IMG/VR virus record: IMGVR_UViG_3300045135_000391
Coordinates: 1-39,841 of that record
Strand: one strand, 5' to 3'
DNA: 39,841 nucleotides
Origin: a virus
Part shown: piece after piece, positions 25,269 through 32,297 of the stretch
Layout: each line of letters starts with the position of its first letter
Numbering within the stretch: the first letter of the stretch is position 1
The notes under the pieces: model-generated
What the model saw: the letters and a program-made list of their open reading frames with translations, nothing else
What the model was told of the DNA's origin: nothing
The model's database searches: none
Made by a program: the position numbers and the translations under genes

Positions 25269-25521
25269 CAACTCTTGGCACTTAAGCAAATCCGTACCTG
25301 TAACCTTTATCCTTGCTATCGTCATGCAGACCATAGCCCTAGTGTGGTTTGTGGCTTCACTTGATAGTGAGATTGAGAACAACACAAGGGAACTGGTACG
25401 CCACGAGACCCGTTTAATTGCTCTTGAGACTAGTGTACAGGCTCAGGCTGTTGCTATGGCTAGGATTGACGAGAACATTAATGCGATTAAAGGGATGATG
25501 GAGAGAGACCGTGCCAAGTAA
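25261..25521 (+). CDS. Membrane protein with coiled coil: i-spanin or holin candidate
   Basis: From GTG 25261 (GGGGA upstream), the 86-residue protein has one transmembrane segment at about residues 12-33 (VPVTFILAIVMQTIALVWFV) followed by a periplasmic-type coiled coil (IENNTRELVRHETRLIALETS). N-in topology with an external coiled coil fits an inner-membrane spanin; small phage holins with one membrane segment are the alternative. It overlaps the lipoprotein gene by eight bases. No endolysin gene follows; the SleB-type endolysin lies in the opposite-strand early block. Confidence 0.7.
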   Translation: MADNSWHLSKSVPVTFILAIVMQTIALVWFVASLDSEIENNTRELVRHETRLIALETSVQAQAVAMARIDENINAIKGMMERDRAK

Positions 25522-25765
25522 AAGACTAGATAAAGACAAGATGAAGTGTAACAAGCCTCGTACTACTCCGGATCACCCCACTAAGTCCCATGTAGTTAAG
25601 GCCTGTGATAACGGTAAAGAGAAGATCATCCGCTTTGGTCAGAAGGGTGTCAAGGGTAGTCCTGATGGTACACCTAGAAACAAAGCATTCAAGGCTCGTC
25701 ATGCCAAGAACATCAAGAAGGGCAAGATGTCCGCAGCTTACTGGGCTAACAAAGTAAAGTGGTGA
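25511..25765 (+). CDS. Small basic conserved phage protein
   Basis: From GTG 25511 (GGAGAGAGACC upstream), 84 residues, strongly basic, including CNKPRTTPDHPTKSHVVKAC, IIRFGQKGVKGSPDGTPRN and KARHAKNIKKGKMSAAYWA. I recall this kind of small Lys-rich protein encoded together with the 48-residue protein downstream in several phages. Function unknown; the composition suggests nucleic-acid contact or packaging with the DNA. It overlaps the gene upstream by 11 bases and the next by one base. Confidence 0.7.
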   Translation: MPSKRLDKDKMKCNKPRTTPDHPTKSHVVKACDNGKEKIIRFGQKGVKGSPDGTPRNKAFKARHAKNIKKGKMSAAYWANKVKW

Positions 25766-25911
25766 TGGCTAAAGGACTATACGCAAACATCCATGCTAAA
25801 CGGAAACGAATAGCAGCTGGATCAGGTGAGAAGATGAGGAAGGTAGGCAGCAAGGGTGCTCCCACTGCTAAGAACTTCAAGCAAGCAGCTAAGACTGCAA
25901 AGAAGAAATAA
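25765..25911 (+). CDS. 48-residue basic protein, last late gene
   Basis: I read this frame directly: it starts MAKGLYANIHAKRKRIA, continues SGEKMRKVGSKGAPTAKN and ends AKTAKKK. The stop of the preceding gene overlaps the ATG (TGATG). The GLYANIHAKRKRI..GSGEKMRK..KGAPT pattern is a widespread small phage family without an assigned function (I recall a DUF but not its number). It is the last late gene; the terminator follows at once. Confidence 0.85.
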   Translation: MAKGLYANIHAKRKRIAAGSGEKMRKVGSKGAPTAKNFKQAAKTAKKK

Positions 25912-25950
25912 AATAAGCCCCCAAGGATTAATTTCCAAGGGGGCTTTTAT
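25911..25950 (+). terminator. Bidirectional terminator between late and early transcripts
   Basis: AGCCCCC (25916-25922) pairs with GGGGGCT (25939-25945), with an inner GGA/TCC extension, and is followed by TTTTATTT. On the minus strand the same stem is followed by TTATTTTATTT. It therefore can stop both the rightward late transcript and the leftward early transcript, which ends just after the tRNA. Confidence 0.85.
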
Positions 25951-25951
25951 T

Positions 25952-26028
25952 TGGCCTTCTCTGTAGGACTCGAACCTACAACCTAGTCATTAGAAGTGAC
26001 TTGCTCTATCCAGTTGAGCTAAGAGAAG
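25952..26028 (-). tRNA. tRNA-Arg (anticodon UCU)
   Basis: On the minus strand a full cloverleaf reads from 26028: acceptor CTTCTCT/AGAGAAG, D arm GCTC/GAGC, anticodon arm AGTCA-CTTCTAA-TGACT with TCT anticodon, T arm GTAGG-TTCGAGT-CCTAC. Discriminator G is followed by an encoded CCA (25952-25954). Total length with CCA is 77 bases. It decodes AGA, a common Arg codon in this phage's plus-strand genes such as terminase and portal. It starts one base after the stop codon of the upstream gene, so it must be cut from the early mRNA. Confidence 0.95.
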
Positions 26029-26211
26029 TTACACTTGATCCTGCCACTCGTAGCAGTCCATGTTAATGATATCTCTTTCAGGAGTGTCTTGTACAGCTCT
26101 GTATAGAACAAGAGCATCTTCCATACAAGCCGCCTCATTAGTGTAGACTTTAGGAGGAGTGAAGGTAATGCAAACAAAACCCTGACAGACTACAGTAATC
26201 AAACTAAACAT
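26029..26211 (-). CDS. Small hypothetical protein, possibly secreted
   Basis: The 60-residue product begins with a hydrophobic stretch, MFSLITVVCQGFVCITFTPP, and continues with EAACMEDALVLYRAVQDTPERD. It has four cysteines. A strong GGAGG stands five bases before the ATG. Its TAA is immediately followed by the first base of the tRNA. It may be a small periplasmic or membrane-facing protein. No family recognised. Confidence 0.7.
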   Translation of the reverse strand: MFSLITVVCQGFVCITFTPPKVYTNEAACMEDALVLYRAVQDTPERDIINMDCYEWQDQV

Positions 26212-26212
26212 A

Positions 26213-26506
26213 CTAACCTCCCTCCATTTCAGTAATCAAACGATCCAAGTACCACTGTGCTTTACGTAGGTCCTCTACTGGTTTACCCTTGTGACGGTAT
26301 CTGTGCATGTACTTCTTAGCATTGCCCTCTAGGAAACCCATGAACATCATGAGATCCATGTTGTCCTTCATGTAGTCAATGCACTCAATCTCACCGTCAC
26401 CGTAGTGGGCAGGTTTGTTAACTGGATCGACAGGACTACCCTTGTCTTCATCATACTTGTGCATCTTCGGGTGTTCCATTTGACGTTCCAAGTTCCACTT
26501 AGTCAT
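26213..26506 (-). CDS. DUF3310 family protein
   Basis: The protein is 97 residues from ATG 26506, which overlaps the PhoH stop (TAATG) and has GGAGAA upstream; the longer frame to 26539 lacks a site. DUF3310 signature: DPVNKPAHYGDGEIECIDYM, then FLEGNAKKYMHRYRHKGKPVEDLRKAQWYLDRLI. This family is common in phages and sometimes labelled nucleotide kinase-related, but its activity is not established to my knowledge. It is read with phoH in the early operon. Confidence 0.9.
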   Translation of the reverse strand: MTKWNLERQMEHPKMHKYDEDKGSPVDPVNKPAHYGDGEIECIDYMKDNMDLMMFMGFLEGNAKKYMHRYRHKGKPVEDLRKAQWYLDRLITEMEGG

Positions 26507-27213
26507 TACAAGTTCTCCTTCATAAATACCTTGACCCACTCAGCGCATACACCACTTCTGACAATATCGTCAACTCCAAACTCAATAATAGGTACATCAA
26601 GCATGTGCTTCTTAGCTAGGTGGATAACTTTAGATAGACCGTCTGCTTCCTTCAGGTCTGACTGTTGTGCATCTCCATTAAGAACAATCGTAGAGCCTTC
26701 ATCTACCCGTGTCAACAACATTTTAAGCTCGTGTGTTGTGATGTTCTGTGCCTCGTCTACAATTATGAAGGCATTATCGAAGCTACGCCCACGCATAAGT
26801 GCAAGAGGAGCCATTTCAATGTTACCGTTCTTGATACCTGTTTCGACTGCTCCTTTACCAAGGTGTTTCTCCAATACGTCTAGAACGGGCAAGGCCCAAG
26901 GCATAGTCTTCTCTGTTAAGTCCCCTTTGAGAAAGCCTAGCTCCTTACCTACAGCTACATGAGGACGAGTGATGACGATCTTGTCAATCTCTTTCAGGGT
27001 GTACTGGTCAGCTGCGTAGGTGGCAGTAACGTAGGTCTTACCCGTACCAGCTGGACCAAGGATAAACACCTGACTGCTCTGGCTTAGTGCAGTGATTAGC
27101 AGACCTTGATTATCTGTACGAGGCGTTAGGCCAGACGTCTCCTTAGATGCTGCACCCTTGTAGTTAGTCTTACGACGAGTACGTGTTTGTTTCTTTGGAG
27201 GCGCTTTGGTCAT
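26506..27213 (-). CDS. phoH: PhoH-like P-loop ATPase
   Basis: The 235-residue protein has a basic N-terminus, Walker A GPAGTGKT at 53-60, an IVITRPHVAVGKELGFLKGDL segment typical of PhoH, Walker B/DEAQ-like IIVDEAQN at about 148, and VLNGDAQQSDL. PhoH-like ATPases are common in marine phages and have been proposed to act in RNA or phosphate-related metabolism, but the phage function is not settled. It overlaps genes on both sides (ATGA-type), so it is tightly coupled to the nuclease-like gene and DUF3310. Confidence 0.95.
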   Translation of the reverse strand: MTKAPPKKQTRTRRKTNYKGAASKETSGLTPRTDNQGLLITALSQSSQVFILGPAGTGKTYVTATYAADQYTLKEIDKIVITRPHVAVGKELGFLKGDLTEKTMPWALPVLDVLEKHLGKGAVETGIKNGNIEMAPLALMRGRSFDNAFIIVDEAQNITTHELKMLLTRVDEGSTIVLNGDAQQSDLKEADGLSKVIHLAKKHMLDVPIIEFGVDDIVRSGVCAEWVKVFMKENL

Positions 27214-27659
27214 AGTTTGATCAACTCTGCTTGTGTGAATGGGATGTGAAAGAACTTCTCACCCTTCTGGATGTAACGTCCCTTGGCTTCCTTGAGACTT
27301 TCCTGAGTTAACAGTGTATCCTTGATACGCCATGCCTGCTTGAAGTCTGGTCGGAAGATATAAAAGTTAAGTACACTCTTGCCATCGTCAACATGTTTGT
27401 CAAGTAGACGTTGCTTGCGCTGGGGGATACGTATCTCAGACCAGTGAGTAGGCCAGTCACCCTTCCATGCAGTCTTAACCTCTACCTCATTAAAATAAGT
27501 ATATCCTCCCTTCTGAGAAACAACATCAACATTGAAGTTCTCTTCGTTGTTTACAATGATGTGACCTTTTAGTTCAAGATAACCAACCAGAGCATCACGA
27601 GCAGGTGTATCGTAGGCTTCGTATAGTGCTCTGTCAAATTGCTTACGTACTACTGTCAT
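27210..27659 (-). CDS. Nuclease-like protein (PD-(D/E)XK-type candidate)
   Basis: The protein is 149 residues from ATG 27659 (GGAGTATTTCA upstream), chosen over the longer frame to 27692. It contains NVDVVSQKGGYTYFNEVEVKTAW, where D of NVDV and E/K of EVEVK fit the D...ExK core of the restriction-endonuclease-like fold, followed by RIPQRKQRLL and FYIFRPDFKQAW. The assignment is from motif only. It lies between glutaredoxin and phoH with overlaps on both sides. A role in host DNA degradation or DNA processing is inference. Confidence 0.65.
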   Translation of the reverse strand: MTVVRKQFDRALYEAYDTPARDALVGYLELKGHIIVNNEENFNVDVVSQKGGYTYFNEVEVKTAWKGDWPTHWSEIRIPQRKQRLLDKHVDDGKSVLNFYIFRPDFKQAWRIKDTLLTQESLKEAKGRYIQKGEKFFHIPFTQAELIKL

Positions 27660-27879
27660 TGAAATACTCCTTAAGTTCTGTGTAACCACCAATAAATTCG
27701 TTGTTGCTGTCGAATATTTGAGGCACTGTGTTAGTTTGCTTGAGAATAGCTACAATCGATTTAGTGTCTGGGTCTTGTACGTCATAGACATCTACCGTAT
27801 GCCCGTGGCTATTAAGTAATCCCAGTGCAGCAGTACAGTACTTACAGTTGTCTTGAGATAACATTATGTAGTGTGCCAT
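27643..27879 (-). CDS. grx: Glutaredoxin
   Basis: The 78-residue protein has the thioredoxin-fold redox motif C12-K-Y-C15 (variant of CPYC) after a first strand HYIMLSQ, then NTVPQIFDSNNEFIGGYTEL with the cis-proline TVP and GGY segments of glutaredoxins. It would reduce the C-terminal Cys pair of the class II ribonucleotide reductase encoded upstream. It ends 17 bases inside the following gene. The gap between it and nrdJ holds a structured non-coding region. Confidence 0.9.
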   Translation of the reverse strand: MAHYIMLSQDNCKYCTAALGLLNSHGHTVDVYDVQDPDTKSIVAILKQTNTVPQIFDSNNEFIGGYTELKEYFNDSST

Positions 27880-28153
27880 GTTGTCCTTTCTGTATGACCT
27901 TTACGTCATAGCGTAAGTTTATGACTTTTACGTCATAGAGTAAATGAGCAGTTTCTACACTTACTCAGGTGTTAGTTCCCTACTCATAATGGGCCGTAGC
28001 CTATTGTATAGGGAGGTCACGACTATGTGGCTTTACACAGGGAGGAGCCGAAGCCTGTCCCTCGTCGCTAAAGACCCTTGGTGGTGATCAACCCACCTCA
28101 CCATGTAGACATCCATGGGGTCTTACCGAAAGGTAAGGGTAAACAAGTTAAAC
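27880..28153 (-). ncRNA. Structured intergenic RNA candidate between nrdJ and glutaredoxin
   Basis: This 274-base gap, unusual in an otherwise overlapping operon, has no plausible gene. On the minus strand I see: CTTACC-TTTC-GGTAAG hairpin (28121-28136); a stem AAGACCC/GGGTCTT enclosing hairpins CCATG...CATGG and GGTG...CACC, forming a three-way junction; AGGGA/TCCCT enclosing GGCTTCGGC with a UUCG loop; TGTG/CACA; CCTAT-ACA-ATAGG; and TCCCTA/TAGGGA. On the plus strand the first hairpin closes with GAAA, so the active strand is uncertain. The dense pairing suggests a functional RNA (sRNA, processing or regulatory element). It does not match a riboswitch or group I intron that I can identify. 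Confidence 0.45.
27893..27937. repeat. Tandem palindromes TATGAC-n6-GTCATA
   Basis: Two 18-base dyads, TATGAC/GTCATA with six-base centres (CTTTAC and TTTTAC on the plus strand), begin at 27893 and 27920, 27 bases apart. They lie just upstream of the glutaredoxin start. They may be operator sites or short RNA hairpins; no T-run follows. Confidence 0.6.
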
Positions 28154-30058
28154 TTACGTCAGGTCAACAATCTCACAGCTGTCGCCAGAACAGGCTAGTG
28201 TCTGACTTCCAGATGTGTTGTCCTCTTTCTCATACTCTGCCAGCAAAGCCCAGTCAATAGACTTAGGCATAAGAGACAACAGTTCTTCGTACTCAGACTT
28301 ATCACAGTCCTGATAAGGGGCTTGTTGATAAGTATGATCTGAGTGAGGTAGAAAAGATACCCCAGACATTTCATCAAAGTGTTTGTAGACAAAGGATGCT
28401 ACCTCTACCCACTCACAATCTTTTACTGAGATAGTAACACTTGGCTTATGTTCACACCAGTGACGTTGATAAGTCAACCATGTCTCCAGCTGTTCGATAG
28501 CTGTTGTAGCATTACGAGTTACAGCATTGTCTGGAGCCTTCATAGGAAAACTAAACACTGTTGTCTGTTCAGGCTTAACCACACAAGGTTGACTAGGGAT
28601 ACCTTGGTCCTTCATGAACTGCGTCAGTGGGTCTTTGTTGTCTCCTCTTACGGTTCTAATGTAGTAACCGTTATGACGGGCATGGATACCAGAGGCACTA
28701 TCGACCAGTTGTGAGACTGTTCCTGACGGTTTAACGCAGGAGATAGCAGCAGCAACAGGAATACCGAGTAGATCAGCCCAATGAGCATTTGTCTCAACTG
28801 CAATCTCCCGAAGCTTCTCTAGTGTCTTATCCAAACCAGCATTGGCACTCGTCATCAGAGGGTTGTCCATGATACCTGTGAGGCTTACACCCAGCAGGCG
28901 TTCAGCCTCTGTGTTGTCTCGCCATACTTTACGAAGATAAGGCATCTTAGTGTAAGTAGACTGGATAGTACCAAGGATGGTTGCCAGCTTTACTTTCTCA
29001 GCAAGTGTATCGAAGGTATCAGATGCTCTTACTACAACCTCTGTCAAGTTACAGAATTGATACGGACGGAGGATGATCTCAGAGCACGGGTTAGTACCAA
29101 ACTCAAAGTTAGGATCACGACGACCATTCTTTGCTGCCTGTTTCTTAGAGGCCTGACGGTTGAAGATACCCCGTTCACCTGAGCCACTCTCTACTAGTGC
29201 TGTCCACTCACGCATGAAAGATGCAGCATCTGGCTTCTCTGTGTAAGAGACCGAGTTGTTAGCCAAGGCACGTTGAGGGTTTGTTTCCCACCATGAACCT
29301 GACTTAGCATGACGCATACGGTCATCCGAAAGGTTTGACAGAGAGATCATGGCTGATCGACGTACACCACCTACAACAACAACCTCACCAATCTTACACA
29401 TCAAGTCGTGACACTCAACAGAAGAAAGCTTACGTCCCTGAGCACCTTTGAATGTGTTAACTGCAAAGTTAAACAGATCAATCAGTGGCGCTGGGCCTGA
29501 TGCACGACCACCAAATGTCTTCAAACGAGAACCAGCTGGACGAACACCTGACACATCCCACTTAGGAATTTCACCACTATACAGGAGTGCAATAACTTGA
29601 CGCAGAGCCTTAGCCCAACCTTCCTTGCTATCCTTTACGAAGATAGTGGTATCACTCTCGAAGAGTTCAGGAACCTCTGGGAGCTTGCTGATGAACTGAC
29701 GTTCTACAGAGAAACCAACTCCAGTCCCACAGAGCAGGATGAACATAGCCTCATCGAAGGACTTAAGGTCGTCTACGGGTAGGTAGCTACAGTTGTACAT
29801 ACATGTGTTGTCACGAGCAGCCGCTGGGCCAGCTGTCGTAAGAGAACGCATGGAAGGCATGACATTGAGGTCAAGGATAGCTGTTTCAAGAGCATCAGCT
29901 GTGGCTACATCAACCTTGTCGCCTACGAGGTTAGTCATGTAACGGTTGACTGTCTCACCCCATGTCTCACGACGACCCTCTTCGTCAAGCCAACGGGCAT
30001 AACGTGATGTGTGGATGAATGCTTGGTAGTCTGTAGGTAGGTAGTTGCTGGTGCTCAT
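28154..30058 (-). CDS. nrdJ: Adenosylcobalamin-dependent class II ribonucleotide reductase
   Basis: NrdJ reduces ribonucleotides to deoxyribonucleotides using adenosylcobalamin, without a separate radical subunit and with no oxygen need. The 634-residue protein has the reductase barrel: DNTCMYNCSYLPV, FILLCGTGVGFSVERQ, the GGVRRSAMISL segment, NPCSEIILRPYQFCNL (active-site Cys and Glu) and a C-terminal redox pair C623-SGDS-C628. This monomeric B12-dependent type is a hallmark of cobaviruses and SIO1-like phages. B12 must come from the host or surroundings. Its start overlaps the MazG-like stop (ATGA); a structured gap and glutaredoxin follow. Confidence 0.95.
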   Translation of the reverse strand: MSTSNYLPTDYQAFIHTSRYARWLDEEGRRETWGETVNRYMTNLVGDKVDVATADALETAILDLNVMPSMRSLTTAGPAAARDNTCMYNCSYLPVDDLKSFDEAMFILLCGTGVGFSVERQFISKLPEVPELFESDTTIFVKDSKEGWAKALRQVIALLYSGEIPKWDVSGVRPAGSRLKTFGGRASGPAPLIDLFNFAVNTFKGAQGRKLSSVECHDLMCKIGEVVVVGGVRRSAMISLSNLSDDRMRHAKSGSWWETNPQRALANNSVSYTEKPDAASFMREWTALVESGSGERGIFNRQASKKQAAKNGRRDPNFEFGTNPCSEIILRPYQFCNLTEVVVRASDTFDTLAEKVKLATILGTIQSTYTKMPYLRKVWRDNTEAERLLGVSLTGIMDNPLMTSANAGLDKTLEKLREIAVETNAHWADLLGIPVAAAISCVKPSGTVSQLVDSASGIHARHNGYYIRTVRGDNKDPLTQFMKDQGIPSQPCVVKPEQTTVFSFPMKAPDNAVTRNATTAIEQLETWLTYQRHWCEHKPSVTISVKDCEWVEVASFVYKHFDEMSGVSFLPHSDHTYQQAPYQDCDKSEYEELLSLMPKSIDWALLAEYEKEDNTSGSQTLACSGDSCEIVDLT

Positions 30059-30420
30059 CGGTTATCTCCACTCCCCTGAAGGGTTCCTCTTGCCTCACGG
30101 CTGTCTAGTTTATCAATGTTCTCGTCAAGGATACCCTGCAAGTTAGAACCAAAGTAGTTCGAAAGGGCAGTAGCATAGAAGACTACATCCCCTAGTTCTT
30201 TGATAATATCTTTGTCTGTAAACCTTGTCTCGTCACGAAGTAGCTTCTTGATCTTCTCAGCTACCTCACCAGCTTCACCTACAAGTCCAAGGGTATTCTC
30301 AATCAAACGTGTCTGACCAGTTGTGATGATCTTATCTTCTACCCATTTGCTGTAGTCTAGTGGTTCGTATGGTTCATAGTAACTCATTCCCATAGCATCA
30401 ATGTCTTCTTGCGTGATCAT
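30055..30420 (-). CDS. MazG-like nucleotide pyrophosphohydrolase
   Basis: The start at 30420 (MITQEDIDAMGM) has GAGG eight bases upstream; ATGs at 30459 and 30450 are possible but closer to or inside the previous gene. The all-alpha NTP pyrophosphatase motif is present: GLVGEAGEVAEKIKKLL (E-x-x-E) and DIIKELGDVVFYATALS (E-x-x-D), which binds Mg. It probably hydrolyses nucleoside triphosphates or ppGpp-like nucleotides; in phages it is proposed to clean nucleotide pools or alter the stringent response. It overlaps nrdJ. Confidence 0.9.
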   Translation of the reverse strand: MITQEDIDAMGMSYYEPYEPLDYSKWVEDKIITTGQTRLIENTLGLVGEAGEVAEKIKKLLRDETRFTDKDIIKELGDVVFYATALSNYFGSNLQGILDENIDKLDSREARGTLQGSGDNR

Positions 30421-30436
30421 TCTTAGTTCCTCTACA

Positions 30437-30622
30437 TTATTCGTCTTCATCGACATCATCCTCTATTACAAACCCTTGGTCTATATCCGCCAAGGCTGTC
30501 AGGTTATCAAGTATCTCGTCTTCAAAGGCATCAATGAACATACGAGGAGTAATACCTACAACCTCTGCCAGTTCAGCAATACTAAACCTATCAACGATAC
30601 GGTTAACTAGGTCTTCATTCAT
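30437..30622 (-). CDS. Small acidic hypothetical protein
   Basis: The 61-residue product (MNEDLVNRIVDRFSIAELAEVVG...) is acidic with a helical pattern (IAELAEVVGITPRMFIDAF) that resembles a small helix-turn-helix, and ends in a run of Asp/Glu. It overlaps the end of endonuclease I by eight bases. No family is recognised; an acidic DNA mimic or adaptor is conceivable but unsupported. Confidence 0.65.
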   Translation of the reverse strand: MNEDLVNRIVDRFSIAELAEVVGITPRMFIDAFEDEILDNLTALADIDQGFVIEDDVDEDE

Positions 30623-31016
30623 TTAACCAATCCTCAGGTATGGTCTTGTCTGCGTATAAGAAACCGTGCTTGTTACACCAATCAGCATAAGAGGACTTGG
30701 CCCCTTTGTAAAGCTTTGCTTTGCTGTTAGTGAAAACAAATCGGATATCATACAGTGTTCCAAATTGTTTCTGTATCTCCAAGTGTTTACGTCTGTCAGC
30801 TGCTACGAACCTGCCCTTGGTCTCAATGATCACACCGTTAGGTAATACAAAGTCGGGAGTATATGTCCGCACCTTGCTATCTAACCACTTGATCTTTGTC
30901 TCTTCGTAAGTAAACAGAACCTTACGTTTCTTCAAGTCTTTTGCTGTTTGTTCCTCAAGGCCAGAACGATAACCAGCCTTGAGTGCTCTCTTCCTAGTTG
31001 AACTCTTACTATTCAA
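30615..31016 (-). CDS. Endonuclease I, Holliday junction resolvase (T7 gp3-like)
   Basis: The enzyme cuts branched DNA to resolve replication and recombination intermediates and helps degrade host DNA. The 133-residue length and sequence closely follow T7 endonuclease I: RSGLEEQTAKDLKK, YTPDFVLPNGVIIETKG, then KLYKGAKSSYADWCNKHG and a final IPEDWLNE. Catalytic positions are E21, D55, E65 and K67, matching the T7 set E20, D55, E65, K67. A TTG start at 31016 with GGGGA upstream is inferred; it overlaps the exonuclease end by eight bases. Confidence 0.93.
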   Translation of the reverse strand: MNSKSSTRKRALKAGYRSGLEEQTAKDLKKRKVLFTYEETKIKWLDSKVRTYTPDFVLPNGVIIETKGRFVAADRRKHLEIQKQFGTLYDIRFVFTNSKAKLYKGAKSSYADWCNKHGFLYADKTIPEDWLNE

Positions 31017-31872
31017 CTTCCACTTCCCCTACTCTGGGGGCTTTCTCGACATGTGTAAGGTACACAGTACCAAAGCTATACCCAAAACCCCGCAGACCTG
31101 TGCCGTTGTTAGCATCCTTCCAACACTCCTTCTTAAAGGGACAGAAGGCACAACCCATAGGGAGTTTCTTGTTCCCGTTAGTCTCAGTTACTTCCTCGTA
31201 GCACCGTTCTGGTGGTGTGTCAGAGGCCAAGGCTTCCTTGAGATAGTCTACTCGTTCCTGTGTGTCAGGTAAGAAGTCAGGGTCAGGTTGGAAGAGGGTA
31301 AGTTTACCATCAACCTTGTTCATAGCTAAGAACCCTGAACCCTTGTTACCCTCTACTGCCTCTGAGTATGCTGCGATCTGGTTCATGTAACCAAAGGGAT
31401 CATCAAAGACTAATGAACCCTTATCGAACTTCTTGAAGGCAGCAGCTGAGGCAGACTTAACATCAATCACATGACCATCAATCACTGCGTCCATGTGTCC
31501 TGTGATACCTGCAACTACTACTTCCTGTTGCTCATTTGTCACACTGTGACCAGAAAGTTTAGCTAGAGTAAGAAGAACTTCTTCGATAACGTCACCGTAG
31601 AAAAACTTGAGTAGTTGGTCTCCAGTAAAGTCAGGCTTCTCTACCCCTCGGCTATCGTACCACAGTTGTCGTGCGGGTTTACCGATAGCGGACAGTCGAA
31701 GAGTACCACCTGAGCTTTCCCGTGGTGGCAAACGAGACTTCATCAAGTCCTTCATGGCTTCACCAAAAGCATCAATCAGTTTCTCGTTGTCAGGAGACTT
31801 ACTGTAACCATCAGTGAAGACAGAGTAGATGTCATCAATCAGGGTATCAATGCTCTTGGTTTCCTCAGTCAT
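31009..31872 (-). CDS. PD-(D/E)XK exonuclease (RecB/Cas4-like)
   Basis: The 287-residue protein probably acts as the phage DNA exonuclease, in the position of T7 gp6. The core motifs are GDVIEEVLL (E97), GHMDAVIDGHVIDVKSAS with D128 and D137-V-K139, and QIAAYSEA. A C-terminal CAFCPFKKEC cluster could bind a metal or Fe-S cluster as in Cas4/AddB-type nucleases, but fewer cysteines are seen than in those. It sits between DUF5664 and endonuclease I with overlaps on both sides, consistent with a joint role in host DNA breakdown and recombination. Confidence 0.85.
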   Translation of the reverse strand: MTEETKSIDTLIDDIYSVFTDGYSKSPDNEKLIDAFGEAMKDLMKSRLPPRESSGGTLRLSAIGKPARQLWYDSRGVEKPDFTGDQLLKFFYGDVIEEVLLTLAKLSGHSVTNEQQEVVVAGITGHMDAVIDGHVIDVKSASAAAFKKFDKGSLVFDDPFGYMNQIAAYSEAVEGNKGSGFLAMNKVDGKLTLFQPDPDFLPDTQERVDYLKEALASDTPPERCYEEVTETNGNKKLPMGCAFCPFKKECWKDANNGTGLRGFGYSFGTVYLTHVEKAPRVGEVEVE

Positions 31873-32269
31873 CGTATTTCCTTTCTTCTTCTATGGACTT
31901 CTGTAGTTGAGCTAATGCTCTCCATGCAACAGCTGCCCAATCCTCTTCAAGAAGATGCCGTAACAGGGCGTCATTATGGTCGGTAGACTTACTTCTATCC
32001 CAGTGTAGTGTCTCTCGTGTCTGACCGTGTTGGATACCTCCGATCAGAGATAGTTTAGAGACAGCTACAATAGCATCAGGGAAGTACTTAAAGAAACCAG
32101 AGTAAACAGGTGTGTTCTTTCTGGCCTCAGCATCCTCAGGTAGTGGACCTTGATCTACGTAGGAGTCTTCCTCTACATCGTCGTGTGAGTAAAGAAAAAT
32201 ATCACCATCATAGAGGAGTATTACCCCTTCTTCTTCGATAGAGCGAAGGGGCAAGGACAGCCCCTCCAA
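31865..32269 (-). CDS. DUF5664 (dATP/dGTP diphosphohydrolase-like) protein
   Basis: I place the start at TTG 32269, where AAAGGAG lies five bases upstream; a TTG at 32341 would overlap SSB by 43 bases without a site. From there it is 134 residues. The conserved part FFKYFPDAIVAVSKLSLIGG, HWDRSKSTDHNDALLRHL and VAWRALAQLQKSIEEE matches the DUF5664 family, described as the N-terminal domain of dATP/dGTP diphosphohydrolase. It could remove purine dNTPs or adjust pools with MazG-like and NrdJ. It overlaps the exonuclease start. Confidence 0.8.
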   Translation of the reverse strand: MEGLSLPLRSIEEEGVILLYDGDIFLYSHDDVEEDSYVDQGPLPEDAEARKNTPVYSGFFKYFPDAIVAVSKLSLIGGIQHGQTRETLHWDRSKSTDHNDALLRHLLEEDWAAVAWRALAQLQKSIEEERKYDD

Positions 32270-32297
32270 CTCATCTCCTTTCTTGGTGACTGGGCAA

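Noticed and set aside
26405-26962. Plus-strand frame of 185 codons opposite phoH and DUF3310
   Set aside because: Both minus-strand genes show family motifs; the plus frame has no promoter or site.
27880-28153. Cobalamin riboswitch or group I intron
   Set aside because: A GCCAC-like string is present, but the B12 box context is missing and the element lies downstream of nrdJ. No P7-type GACUA/UAGUC pairing was found for an intron.
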